Source: Aliivibrio sp. S4MY1 (GTDB lineage: Bacteria > Pseudomonadota > Gammaproteobacteria > Enterobacterales > Vibrionaceae). Taken from it: DNA of 64,000 nucleotides. The DNA lies in assembly GCF_028765545.1 (NCBI RefSeq), contig NZ_JARACP010000004.1, positions 124,001 to 188,000 of the forward strand, in the 5' to 3' direction. This document shows positions 18,574 to 27,504 of this stretch, piece after piece. The stretch's first letter is position 1, and each line of letters opens with the position of its first letter. Below the pieces are notes generated by a model, which saw nothing but the letters and a program-made list of their open reading frames with translations, searched no databases and was not told the DNA's origin. Both the position numbers and the translations under genes were made by a program.

Positions 18574-19020
18574 TTAGATTTTTATTTTCTGCACCCAAGC
18601 ATCAACCGCTCGGTTCAGAGTATTAAATAAAAGAGTAAATACGTCTCTAGGTTGTTGAATCGGATCGACAACTTCACCTTGACCTATCCAGAACCCCATT
18701 AACATAGTCTTGCTTCTTGCTTGGGGGGATAATTGAGCTACTTCATCAATTTGTTCATGTGCCATCACTAATATCAGATCAAATTCAGCACAAAGCTCAG
18801 GGGTGAGTTGACGTGCCCTGTGTTGTGAAATATCGACACCATGTTCACGGCAAACTTGCTGTGAGAATGGATGAGCATGGGCATTATGTAATGTATTTTT
18901 AGTTACTGAAATGCCTGCAGATTCGACGGTATGGCTGGGTAGTTGAGCTTGTAATAAGGCTTCAGCAATAGGTGAGCGGCAAATATTACCAGTACATACA
19001 ATAAGAATACGCTTAAACAT
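18574..19020 (-). CDS. Low-molecular-weight protein tyrosine phosphatase, VpsU-like
   Basis: The 148-residue phosphatase has the P-loop VCTGNICRSPIAEA (C-x5-R) at the N-terminus and the acid-loop VVDPIQQP near residue 115. Enzymes of this kind (Wzb, Etp, VpsU) remove phosphate from the tyrosine kinase that drives capsule export, here the VpsO-like protein. A GTG at 19032 is in frame, but GGGAG sits five bases before the ATG at 19020. It overlaps the end of the ligase gene and is the last gene of the vps-like array; in V. cholerae vpsU is first. Confidence 0.85.
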   Translation of the reverse strand: MFKRILIVCTGNICRSPIAEALLQAQLPSHTVESAGISVTKNTLHNAHAHPFSQQVCREHGVDISQHRARQLTPELCAEFDLILVMAHEQIDEVAQLSPQARSKTMLMGFWIGQGEVVDPIQQPRDVFTLLFNTLNRAVDAWVQKIKI

Positions 19021-20434
19021 GAGGGCTCCCACTTTGTAAATGAAGAGGCTCGTTTGATTGACTGTCTAATTTACCTATAGCAGGCAATACTGCCGTTGCG
19101 TTGGCTAGGAATAATATTAAGATAAATGTCATCGCGTTTGCCATCGGTTGAAGATTAAAATTTACGCTAATATGAATCAACATTCCTATCATTGACATCA
19201 TGCAACCCAATGCAATTCCCTTCATTGTTCTACTATGTCGAGTTCTTATTACGGTTAATGTACGCCAAAAAGAATACAGAATAATTGAACCAAGAAGCAA
19301 TGTGGCGGGAATACCAGCTTCGACTATAAATTGAATATAGTCGTTATGGGCATAATCATAAAATCCAATATCATCTTTTGAATACATTGGGAAAACAGTG
19401 TAAAAGCTGCCCATTCCCGTGCCCGTCCAAGGAAAATCTCGAATGATATCAAGTGACCAAATGACCACTTGATCGCGAGACTCTGCACCTAATGAGGTAT
19501 CGACTAATCGCTGTTTTACCTTTTCGAGACCAAACCAAGCCCCAACAATAATGGTATCAATGGCAATGACACTACCAACTAATGCCGTTAATGCGCGTGG
19601 TTTGTTCTTGTAGAAAAGCAGCGCGATTATCCCACCAATGGTTGTAGCGGCAAAAAAGGCCGTATTTCCCATACGAGATCGAGTCATGACCAATGCGATA
19701 ACCATAATGATAAGACATAAGCGAATGTACATTTTTCGGCTGAGGACGCCCTCTAGAAGTCGCTTTATAAATACAAACCGTGAGTTTGATGGACTGGTAT
19801 GTAGATGAGTCACAATTAAACCAATTCCCATGCAAAGGGTCATCATAAGGTAGTTAGCTAAATGATTTTTATATACAAATGAACCAGTTGCTATCCCTTT
19901 TTCTGAAAAGCCGAAAACTGGGCTCTCTGTAATATTGAGTAGTACCATCATAGCAGCGTAAAAGGCTTGTATGGTTCCACTGATCACGATGATTAATACC
20001 ACTTGTTTAATGCGCTTACTGGAATTAATTAAAAATATGGTGTTGAATATCAGCAAAGTATAAGTCAGACCTTTTAAAAAGGACGTTAAGGTCATGCGTG
20101 AATCAAGGGAAATGAACCCTTCTGGTGCACCAACAAGCTGGTATATATCAGCGCTTTTACTAGATAAAAAAGACAGAGCCCCCCAAGGAAGAGGAAGGGT
20201 TTGAAAAAATACCCAAAGTTGAAATAAAGCTAGACCACATAGTAGGTATTTGTAGTGTTTTATTTGCGTGAAGGGCAACTGGCCACGATAGGCGATAATA
20301 AGGCTTATAGATTGTAGGGCGATCCATATTTCAATAATGGCCCAAGCCCAATCCCTATTACTGCCAAGTGGAATTGGCAACCAAATAATCAAGGCGAGTA
20401 GTGAATAAAATGAATATTTTTCCAGGGTAGTCAT
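19013..20434 (-). CDS. O-antigen ligase/polymerase family protein, RbmD-like
   Basis: The 473-residue inner-membrane protein has about ten to twelve hydrophobic segments and a large periplasmic loop, with the Wzy_C signature around GTGMGSFYTVFP and YDYAHNDYIQFIVEAGIP. Proteins of this family (WaaL, Wzy, RbmD) transfer or polymerise undecaprenyl-linked glycans. In V. cholerae rbmD belongs to the matrix cluster next to vps-II. A second Wzy candidate (VpsF-like, 30406-31605) exists, so this one may ligate or modify rather than polymerise. It follows a terminator, so it depends on readthrough or its own promoter. Confidence 0.75.
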   Translation of the reverse strand: MTTLEKYSFYSLLALIIWLPIPLGSNRDWAWAIIEIWIALQSISLIIAYRGQLPFTQIKHYKYLLCGLALFQLWVFFQTLPLPWGALSFLSSKSADIYQLVGAPEGFISLDSRMTLTSFLKGLTYTLLIFNTIFLINSSKRIKQVVLIIVISGTIQAFYAAMMVLLNITESPVFGFSEKGIATGSFVYKNHLANYLMMTLCMGIGLIVTHLHTSPSNSRFVFIKRLLEGVLSRKMYIRLCLIIMVIALVMTRSRMGNTAFFAATTIGGIIALLFYKNKPRALTALVGSVIAIDTIIVGAWFGLEKVKQRLVDTSLGAESRDQVVIWSLDIIRDFPWTGTGMGSFYTVFPMYSKDDIGFYDYAHNDYIQFIVEAGIPATLLLGSIILYSFWRTLTVIRTRHSRTMKGIALGCMMSMIGMLIHISVNFNLQPMANAMTFILILFLANATAVLPAIGKLDSQSNEPLHLQSGSPHV

Positions 20435-20460
20435 GCTGTAGCTCAGTAAAATAGAACAAT

Positions 20461-20486
20461 AAAAAACCCAACAGATGCTGGGTTTT
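20461..20486 (-). terminator. Intrinsic terminator inside the vps-like array
   Basis: On the minus strand AAAACCCA pairs with TGGGTTTT (20479-20486 with 20463-20470), extended by two inner pairs, followed by a run of T. It lies after the small secreted-protein gene and before the ligase gene. Confidence 0.75.
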
Positions 20487-20536
20487 CATGAGATAACGTT
20501 AAAAAAGTAGGGTATTAAGCATTCATCACGATAAGT

Positions 20537-21013
20537 TTAGCTTGGTGAAACAACACCATTACCGCCACCGCCTTGGCCGCCGACAGAAGGAGCTGATGGT
20601 GGTGAAACTGGAGAAATTGGTGTTACAGGTGTATTTGTTGGAATACCTGCTGCAGATGCCTCCGCGACTTGTGTTGGGTCTATACCAGCGAGTAGAGCTG
20701 CGGAGGTGATGTCTTCGTTGCTTACTCCTGCATCACGAGCAATTTGTGCAATTTCTAATACTTTATCGGGTGCTGCGAGCATTGCTGCTTCAATTGCTTT
20801 TTGAGAATCAATACCGTCTTGCTTAAGTAATATTGATAAAAACTCTGGGGCAAACTCAGGATAAGCTTGTAGGATATTTTTATATATTAGTTCGCTTGGG
20901 TTATTACTTAGTTGCGATTCAATCATATCGCGTTGCTCTTGATTTTCAATAGCAAAGGTTAGTGATGAGAAAGCAATAGAAAGTATGCTCAATATAGTTA
21001 CGGAAGTTTTCAT
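20537..21013 (-). CDS. Small secreted protein of unknown function
   Basis: The 158-residue product has a clear signal peptide (MKTSVTILSILSIAFSSLTFA), a helical middle with alanine- and isoleucine-rich repeats (LLKQDGIDSQKAIEAAMLAAP and DAGVSNEDITSAALLAG look like two copies of one motif), and a Pro/Ser/Gly-rich tail ending in GGQGGGGNGVVSPS. I do not recognise a family. Its place inside an exopolysaccharide array suggests a periplasmic or extracellular role in the matrix. A terminator follows directly. Confidence 0.7.
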   Translation of the reverse strand: MKTSVTILSILSIAFSSLTFAIENQEQRDMIESQLSNNPSELIYKNILQAYPEFAPEFLSILLKQDGIDSQKAIEAAMLAAPDKVLEIAQIARDAGVSNEDITSAALLAGIDPTQVAEASAAGIPTNTPVTPISPVSPPSAPSVGGQGGGGNGVVSPS

Positions 21014-21103
21014 AATATTCCTTTTTTAATGAGTACTATTTCAGTGAGTAAAAAGGGGGTTAAATATACAGACAATGTTAAAACGATAAGCTTGAACATT
21101 TAA

Positions 21104-21499
21104 TTAGAGTAATGCTTTTCTCTTTGAGTTATGCCACAGCACAGCATTGGTAAAATAGGTTCCTAGCAAGACACCAAAGACGTTAACTTGCATATCAAGC
21201 CAAGAAAACTGTCGTGATGGAATAAAAAATTGAATCGATTCATCCAGTATGACTAGTAGAAGCACAAAAACAGTTGTTGGGGGTAAAGCTAGACAAAGGT
21301 TTTGTTTAGTTGCTAAGCGACAAAAAATCCCTAAAAGTAAAGAGGCGAATAAATGCAGATAAATGGCCCCATGAATAGCTATTTCCACAGTACGTATCTC
21401 ATTCCCTAATATACCAGATGATTTAAAAATAGAAGCGCTACCAAACAGAAGCACTGAAGTGATCAGTATAGTGAAAGGCATTTTAGCGATTTTACCCAC
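21104..21499 (-). CDS. VanZ-family membrane protein, VpsQ-like
   Basis: The 131-residue protein has four hydrophobic segments and the VanZ-type motif LDESIQFFIPSRQFSWLD, in which the conserved E and D residues are present. VanZ-like proteins occur in many capsule and exopolysaccharide loci; their activity is unknown. The start overlaps the end of the VpsP-like gene by eight bases, so the pair is translationally coupled. In V. cholerae vpsP and vpsQ are likewise adjacent. Confidence 0.72.
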   Translation of the reverse strand: MGKIAKMPFTILITSVLLFGSASIFKSSGILGNEIRTVEIAIHGAIYLHLFASLLLGIFCRLATKQNLCLALPPTTVFVLLLVILDESIQFFIPSRQFSWLDMQVNVFGVLLGTYFTNAVLWHNSKRKALL

Positions 21500-22124
21500 A
21501 GGCCTGTACCTTTAATTTATTGAATGCGAGTAGGTTGCAGATACGCTGCTTACCTTTAGAGTGAGTGATCATTTGATTAAGAGAAGACCGATGACGCCAA
21601 CTATGAGTTATGGCAATAAGCTGTTTAGAAACGTCAAGTCGCTGCGAAACATGGCTTTTTTCCCAGTATGTAAACGTTTGATCAATAGCAAGCAAACGAC
21701 TTGATGGAGAATAAGGACCAAATAGCACAGCGAGTTGCTGATATTGACTGGCTTGCTGTTGGTCTTTTGATAACTTAGACAGTTCAACGTAAGTGTTCGG
21801 CCATGTTGGTCTAACGTGAGTGCTTGTGTTCAATAATGCGATCCAATGATTAGGTGTAGGCTCTTCTTGACTAAGATAGGCAACCCATTGGTTGAATAAT
21901 ACAAAACTATTTAATAAATGGGCTGATGTTGTTAGCGAATTAGGATCTGGTTCACCTAATTTTGTGTCATTCGAACGTACAGTTGGATTTGAATTACTAG
22001 AAAAGTAGCCCAACCTCGACTCAATTGCATTTGTGATCAGTGCATTTTGTAAAGACAGGTAGCCAGAACACAGTAAAAACAAAGCAAAGAAGAACGACAG
22101 TATACTGAGTAAATTTATTTTCAT
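21492..22124 (-). CDS. VpsP-like polysaccharide biosynthesis protein
   Basis: The 210-residue protein has one N-terminal transmembrane segment (about residues 5-27) and a periplasmic, helical, TPR-like part (WPNTYVELSKLSKDQQQASQYQQLAVLFGPYSP contains the core, split here by wording only). The C-terminus has a CNLLAFNKLKVQACG cysteine pair. I assign it to the VpsP type from its size, topology and coupling to a VanZ protein. The biochemical role is unknown. Confidence 0.6.
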   Translation of the reverse strand: MKINLLSILSFFFALFLLCSGYLSLQNALITNAIESRLGYFSSNSNPTVRSNDTKLGEPDPNSLTTSAHLLNSFVLFNQWVAYLSQEEPTPNHWIALLNTSTHVRPTWPNTYVELSKLSKDQQQASQYQQLAVLFGPYSPSSRLLAIDQTFTYWEKSHVSQRLDVSKQLIAITHSWRHRSSLNQMITHSKGKQRICNLLAFNKLKVQACG

Positions 22125-22184
22125 TTTAGAGCCAAATTAAATTTAACAAAAGTAGGAATAAAATAGTTTATAGTTACCTGTGAA

Positions 22185-23234
22185 TTAATATCCAATCATA
22201 TAGCGACTATGGGTAGGAAATAATTTTTTGATTAGTTTTGCAATCGAAATGCAGCAGATAATGATTCCAAATAATAAAATAAAGTAAGTGATCCAGCTTC
22301 CATTGTCTAGCCCAAGGCTCACTTTCTTATTTAATACTCCAATCGTCCAAGTAAAATAAATATGCAAAAAATAAATTGAAAAACTGGTTGATGCCAATAA
22401 AGTGATGACCGAGTGGTTTTTATCATCGTATCGTTTTAAGAAAATCATTAAAAATAAGCAAAGTAATATTTTTTGGATATAGACAAGATCAATACCTTCA
22501 TATACCAATGCAGGTTTATGATAATTTCCACTGAAGCCTAAATATGTCTGTATGAGGCTAATCATTAATACACCAGCGAGCAACAAAAACTCAAATCGAC
22601 CTAAGATATTGATGCAACGTTCGTAGTGTACTGAGCAAAAGATCCCGGTTAGGTATACTGGTGTGAAATAGATTAAGGATTGAATTATCGACATGTTATC
22701 TACTGGTCGATGTACAAATACGGCAATAACAGTGAGCACAGTGAGAATGGAAAGTTGAGTTCTAGCATTAAGGTAAGCAAATTTCCGATGCAGTGGTGAC
22801 ATTGAAAATAAAATTACAGCAAACGGAATATACCAATAGGCAGCCATGAATCGACCAGTAGCGTAATACTTTAATGCAGGAATGAAGTATTCATGAATAA
22901 TTCCATTACCTTGTGGATAGAAATAGCCCCCCCAATCTTCCTTAAAGCTAAGAACATGGAAAATAAGAGGAAGGAAACCTAAGATAAGGTAGGGGACTAA
23001 AACGAATTTCAATTTATTTTTATAGAATTTTGTAAAATTAAAGTTTTGACAAAATACATGAAAAAATAAGAAACCAGATATGAATACAAATAAAGAGGTT
23101 CCACCTGCGATGAAATTTTGAAATAAAATGTTGCCAAAATTATCAAATTGAATTCCAGCTGCATTGTATACATGTGCTGCCACAATAAATATTATGGCAA
23201 TGGCTCGAAAATGTGTGAAAGAATTTAAGTACAT
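22185..23234 (-). CDS. Acyltransferase-3 family membrane protein
   Basis: The 349-residue protein with about ten transmembrane segments shows the acyltransferase-3 hallmarks: FTHFRAIAIIFIVAAHV at the N-terminus with the catalytic-type H, and FVFISGFLFF. Members acetylate or succinylate sugars of exopolysaccharides at the membrane. It would most simply O-acetylate the polysaccharide made by this locus. I know of no equivalent gene in the standard V. cholerae vps set, so it may mark a chemical difference. Confidence 0.85.
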   Translation of the reverse strand: MYLNSFTHFRAIAIIFIVAAHVYNAAGIQFDNFGNILFQNFIAGGTSLFVFISGFLFFHVFCQNFNFTKFYKNKLKFVLVPYLILGFLPLIFHVLSFKEDWGGYFYPQGNGIIHEYFIPALKYYATGRFMAAYWYIPFAVILFSMSPLHRKFAYLNARTQLSILTVLTVIAVFVHRPVDNMSIIQSLIYFTPVYLTGIFCSVHYERCINILGRFEFLLLAGVLMISLIQTYLGFSGNYHKPALVYEGIDLVYIQKILLCLFLMIFLKRYDDKNHSVITLLASTSFSIYFLHIYFTWTIGVLNKKVSLGLDNGSWITYFILLFGIIICCISIAKLIKKLFPTHSRYMIGY

Positions 23235-23290
23235 AATAGACCGTAAAAGCAGATTTTCTCTACTCTTATCAATTGAGTTAAAACTAATTT

Positions 23291-23350
23291 GGTAAGTAGC
23301 TGATCAGTTCCCGATTAAGATTTATTAACGCCTCTGAACAACTACTTACC
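23291..23350. repeat. 17-bp imperfect inverted repeat with long loop
   Basis: GGTAAGTAGCTGATCAG (23291-23307) and CTGAACAACTACTTACC (23334-23350) are inverted copies with three mismatches, 26 bases apart. They lie between the FG-GAP protein gene and the acyltransferase gene on the minus-strand transcript. There is no clear T-run, so it may be an mRNA-stabilising or processing structure rather than a terminator. Confidence 0.55.
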
Positions 23351-23363
23351 TGTATTTTATGTG

Positions 23364-25532
23364 TTATTTTAAAGTCGCATTTCGATATGTATTATTTACA
23401 TCCCAACTATTTTTCTCTTTTCTGGGAATCGTACCATCTTGATTTATGTTCGTTTGATGGTAAGAATGTTGGTTCCAAATGCGAGTAGCTCCTTTCCATG
23501 GTTTGCCTGCAGATTCAAAGGTGCGAACACCTTTATGGCTATTCCAGTTTGATGAGTAATCATTCGCGACAAAGATAAGCTCCGCATTATTATCTCCTTC
23601 AAGATCGACAATAATAGGGTACTCCCAAAGCGTTCCGGTAGAGTTTGCTGCCTCAAATAATGTCTTACCGGTTAGGGAATCTAAAATGGCTACTTTATTA
23701 TGATTTTGATAAATGACTTCATCACGGCCATCACCATTGAAATCAAAGGCTGTTACGCCTATTTTACCGCTGCCAAAGTCATCAATTTCGATATCCCATA
23801 CCAGATCCCCATTAGCATTCAACATTACTAACTTTTCATAGCCAGAATAAGCAACACCAGGTTTACCCGCATGAAGGAAAGCCCCAACAGCTTGAGATCC
23901 ACCACCATGGCCAGGGAGATTTTGTTTCTCCCATTTGACAGAACCATCATGTTCCAATGCAGCTAGAGTATGTGAAGTTGAAGAGGTTCCTGGAATTGAA
24001 ATAATGATTTCAGGTTGAAGATCTTGGTCAAGATTAGCTATTGAAGAGAACCATGCGACGTCATGCCCTTTATATGACCACAGAATATTTCCATTTGCGT
24101 CATAAAGGCTCCCATTGGCAAAAAAGTTTTGGATATTATCATCGTCCGCATCAAATACAGAGTAGTCGGGTTTCCAACCGTCAAGAGTATAAAGTAAACC
24201 AGATGCATAATTATATACAGAGGTACCTGTTAGGATCTCTGCAATACCATCATTATCAAGATCGGCAATACTCACATTTCCGACTTTGTTATCAGTTTTG
24301 GTGATTGTTTTTTTAATGTCACCTTTGTTACTTACGATACGGATTTGATAAGAAGATTTATCAGACACAATAATATCAATTAAACCATCATGATCTAAAT
24401 CTGCTAATGCGGGAGTAAATCTAGGGTCAGAATATACCGCACCATTTTTATAATCCCAAAGTTCTTTACCATCAATGCCACTAAGTGCTCTGACGACACC
24501 TGGTTTTGTATATTGATTTCCTTTAAAGGTGACAACGATGACGTCTGCAATATCCAAGTTATCAATGACGCCATCATTATTATCATCGTTTAACTGTGCA
24601 ACAAGAGGAGTTCCTATTACCTGGGTATATTCAGGCATAAATTCACTACTTTGCCAGTGCCATTTTAACTTGGCATCAATAGGGGTCGGTTCTTTGCCAG
24701 GAAACTGCCCATTGTATGGGTGGTAGTCTAAGTACATTGAACCCTTCCAACTATTGGCAATAACCCCTACATTAGAAGAGCCTGAAGGGGCTTTTATATC
24801 GGCTTTAGGAGCAAGTACTAAGCCTTCGATTGCTACACCAGTAAAGTGTAATGATGTCGCTTCATAAAGGTTAAAAATGGTTTGTTGGCGATGAGGAATA
24901 AAATCCGATAAGTTAAGGTTACTTAAAGGCTTAAAGCTTGGTTTATTACCGCTAATATTCACAATAACAGTCGCGTTATCAGGGATACAATTTAGCTCGA
25001 ATGTATGAGCTTTTTCTAGATCATAACCATTAACGTTAAATACTTGGACATCACTGCTACAATCACCATGTAAATATATACCTCCCCATTTCGAAGTAAT
25101 GGTTCCCGTATTATCTTGTTGGCTTAATTTTAATGAGTAATCGGTGCTTTTTTGTTGTAATACATCAAAGTCAATAGGTAAAACTGAGGCCCCCTTGACC
25201 GTCGCATTGTCAGCTAAACCTAAGTAAATATTTTTAGAGACGTTAGCGATGTCGCCATGTACCACAATACTTCCTTGATACACACGACCGTTTTTATAAG
25301 ATAAATCTCCACCCACAATTAACGAGTACTCTTTAGCAGGGAATGCTACATCATCATACATAATGCTGTAGCCATTTAAACTGGCATCATGACCAACGGC
25401 TAAAGGTCCCATGCTTGCTGAATGTGGGGAGGTGAAATCATTGAAAACCAATGCACTATATTCTGTGGTTATGGCGGAGGCATTGGCACTGAATAATACT
25501 AGGCTTGCACTAAGTAGTTTTTTCATTTTCAA
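23364..25532 (-). CDS. Secreted choice-of-anchor-A / FG-GAP beta-propeller protein
   Basis: The 722-residue protein has a signal peptide (MKMKKLLSASLVLFSANASA). A choice-of-anchor-A domain follows (about 22-275; YSALVFNDFTSPHSASMGPLAVG, SLIVGGDLSY, GLVLAPKADI). Then come seven aspartate-rich FG-GAP/VCBS-type loops of the form DxDxDG (NDDNNDGVID, DLDHDGLID, DLDNDGIAE, DADDDNIQN, NLDQDLQPE, DFNGDGRDE, DLEGDNNAE), which suggests a calcium-binding beta-propeller. No C-terminal membrane anchor is visible. In V. cholerae the matrix proteins RbmC and Bap1 use a beta-propeller of this repeat class. A matrix role here is inference. Confidence 0.82.
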   Translation of the reverse strand: MKMKKLLSASLVLFSANASAITTEYSALVFNDFTSPHSASMGPLAVGHDASLNGYSIMYDDVAFPAKEYSLIVGGDLSYKNGRVYQGSIVVHGDIANVSKNIYLGLADNATVKGASVLPIDFDVLQQKSTDYSLKLSQQDNTGTITSKWGGIYLHGDCSSDVQVFNVNGYDLEKAHTFELNCIPDNATVIVNISGNKPSFKPLSNLNLSDFIPHRQQTIFNLYEATSLHFTGVAIEGLVLAPKADIKAPSGSSNVGVIANSWKGSMYLDYHPYNGQFPGKEPTPIDAKLKWHWQSSEFMPEYTQVIGTPLVAQLNDDNNDGVIDNLDIADVIVVTFKGNQYTKPGVVRALSGIDGKELWDYKNGAVYSDPRFTPALADLDHDGLIDIIVSDKSSYQIRIVSNKGDIKKTITKTDNKVGNVSIADLDNDGIAEILTGTSVYNYASGLLYTLDGWKPDYSVFDADDDNIQNFFANGSLYDANGNILWSYKGHDVAWFSSIANLDQDLQPEIIISIPGTSSTSHTLAALEHDGSVKWEKQNLPGHGGGSQAVGAFLHAGKPGVAYSGYEKLVMLNANGDLVWDIEIDDFGSGKIGVTAFDFNGDGRDEVIYQNHNKVAILDSLTGKTLFEAANSTGTLWEYPIIVDLEGDNNAELIFVANDYSSNWNSHKGVRTFESAGKPWKGATRIWNQHSYHQTNINQDGTIPRKEKNSWDVNNTYRNATLK

Positions 25533-25592
25533 TCCTTTAAATAAAAAAATGGTTAATTTAAGCGGTTTATGGTGGAACTGACGAAATAGAAA

Positions 25593-26333
25593 TTACGTTT
25601 TTTTACCGTTTATTTTTGCTTTGAATAATAACCAAGCAAATGTAGAGTTTGTTACTAAGTAGCGTTTCCACATACGACGAGGCTCTTGAATAACACGATA
25701 TAACCATTCTAAGCCTGCATTTTGCATCCACTTTGGCGCACGGTTTACTTTACCTGCAACCACATCAAAGGTTCCACCAACGCCCATAACAAAATCCACG
25801 CCTAGCTTGTCTTGCCATTTATTAATGAAGTTTTCTTTCTTTGGGGAAGTGATGGCAACAAACAGCAATTTAGCCCCAGACTCGCGTATTTTGTTTACTA
25901 TGGCTTCTTCATCATCCCAAAAGTAACCATCATTAAAGCCTGCGACATTGAGGTCTGGGTATAGCGATTTCACTTTTGTGGAGGTAGTTGTAACTACATC
26001 ATCAGTTGCGCCTAATAGGAAAACCGGAAAGTCTCGTTTCGCGCTCATTTTCAATAACTCATGAAAGAGATCTACTCCTGTAACTCGTTCAGGAATATCG
26101 TGCCCTAAAAAACGAGCACCAAAGACAACTCCCATGCCATCAATATTAATCACATCACAGGCTTTAACGGATTCAGCAAGCGTTGGATCTTTTTGCATGT
26201 TGACAATTTTGGCTACATTAACCACTACATGTTGTAAAAATTCACCATCTGCAATTTTGTTTTCAATATGAGACACCGTCTCTTCCATTGTGGCTATATC
26301 CATCGGGGTGCCAAGAAATTCAATGCGTTTCAT
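25593..26333 (-). CDS. WecG/TagA/CpsF-family glycosyltransferase, VpsK-like
   Basis: The 246-residue glycosyltransferase of family GT26 shows NVAKIVNMQKDP, the INIDGMGVVF motif and the C-terminal GVGGTFDVVAGKVNRAP and GLEWLYRVIQEPRRMWKRY stretches typical of WecG/TagA. It adds a (often N-acetylmannosaminuronyl) sugar to an undecaprenyl-linked acceptor. The start overlaps the end of the VpsJ-like gene by 14 bases. Order and type match V. cholerae vpsJ-vpsK. Confidence 0.88.
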   Translation of the reverse strand: MKRIEFLGTPMDIATMEETVSHIENKIADGEFLQHVVVNVAKIVNMQKDPTLAESVKACDVINIDGMGVVFGARFLGHDIPERVTGVDLFHELLKMSAKRDFPVFLLGATDDVVTTTSTKVKSLYPDLNVAGFNDGYFWDDEEAIVNKIRESGAKLLFVAITSPKKENFINKWQDKLGVDFVMGVGGTFDVVAGKVNRAPKWMQNAGLEWLYRVIQEPRRMWKRYLVTNSTFAWLLFKAKINGKKT

Positions 26334-27504
26334 GAGAGTGTCCGTAATTGTTTAAGAATGAAAACGAATAATAAACCCAGGCTTGGGTCCATCTTATATA
26401 GTTAATATTATTGCTAAAGCGATGATGTTTTTGATAGGAGAAATATTTTTTCTCCGGGAGGTATAATGTATCAATCGAGCGGCGAACCACTTTTTTAGTA
26501 AAAGCGAGGTCTTCTTCTGTTTTACCGACTTTAATTAACGTGAAAATAGCTTGAGAAACACAATGCATATCAAGAGGGTATCTATTGGTGTTGTAATATT
26601 TAGCAGTACCATCGATTTCAAATAAGTGCGTTTTATAATATTCGAGCCCTTGAGTAATCGCATCATCAAAGTCGTTAATTTCGAGTGCATCACTTAACAT
26701 CTGTAGGGCTTCTAGGTTATATCCGGTATGAAACCCATCAATAAATTGATGGTGATGACGAGACCCATATACCCAAGAGCCATCTGCTTGCTGCTCTTTT
26801 ACTGACTGGGCTGCAACGGTTAATGCCAATTCTTTATAGTCGTTGTTGTTGGTCAGACTTGCCACTTTTGCAACCCAAGCGGCTCCCCATAGGCTAGCGT
26901 TATGAACAAAAGCTTCTTCACCTGGGATATACGCAAAATATTGTCTGCCCTCTAATTCTTTATATAGTGTTTTTACGATGAAGTGAGCACTGTCTAAAGC
27001 TGGATGGAGATACTTATTTTCTTTTGTTATTTCACTTAACGCATATAAAGCTTGAGATACGTAAATGGTCGTTATGATGTTTGGCTTGCCTTTAGGGACA
27101 AAGAAGGCACGCGCATTCCAATCAAAATGGTAACCCCAACAAGCGTGTTTCCACTCTGCAGTATCACTTTGTTGTGTGAGTAACCAGTCACCTAATTCAA
27201 TGGATTGATTTAAATACACTTTATCATTCGTGCGTTGATAATCCTCAAGTAAACCCATTAAAAAAAGAGCCACACCTTTAGGGTTTCGCTTTTTAGGGAC
27301 ACCAAGAAAAGGTCTAAAATTAACAATAGAACGTTTATTGAATTGAATCCAAGCTAAACCAAAGACACCTTTTTTTAATCGAGGGAAGTAATTGAAAAAA
27401 ATACTATTTAAGCCATCAAAAGGGTCATAACCGGCGAAATCATTTTGCTTTGCTGATTCGAGGGTGCCTTGTGAAATTGTTTGAACCTGATTATAAAAAT
27501 CCAT
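26320..27504 (-). CDS. VpsJ-like alpha/alpha-toroid polysaccharide protein
   Basis: The 394-residue protein is rich in helices with aromatic and histidine residues (CWGYHFDWNARAFF, NASLWGAAWVAKVAS, GSRHHHQFIDGFHTGYNLEAL), the pattern of six-hairpin glycosidase or epimerase-like toroids. It has no signal peptide. It matches V. cholerae VpsJ in type and place between a GT4 enzyme and a WecG-type enzyme. Whether it is a hydrolase, an epimerase or a non-catalytic scaffold is not known. Start and stop overlap its neighbours (TAATG junction with the GT4 gene). Confidence 0.75.
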   Translation of the reverse strand: MDFYNQVQTISQGTLESAKQNDFAGYDPFDGLNSIFFNYFPRLKKGVFGLAWIQFNKRSIVNFRPFLGVPKKRNPKGVALFLMGLLEDYQRTNDKVYLNQSIELGDWLLTQQSDTAEWKHACWGYHFDWNARAFFVPKGKPNIITTIYVSQALYALSEITKENKYLHPALDSAHFIVKTLYKELEGRQYFAYIPGEEAFVHNASLWGAAWVAKVASLTNNNDYKELALTVAAQSVKEQQADGSWVYGSRHHHQFIDGFHTGYNLEALQMLSDALEINDFDDAITQGLEYYKTHLFEIDGTAKYYNTNRYPLDMHCVSQAIFTLIKVGKTEEDLAFTKKVVRRSIDTLYLPEKKYFSYQKHHRFSNNINYIRWTQAWVYYSFSFLNNYGHSHETH

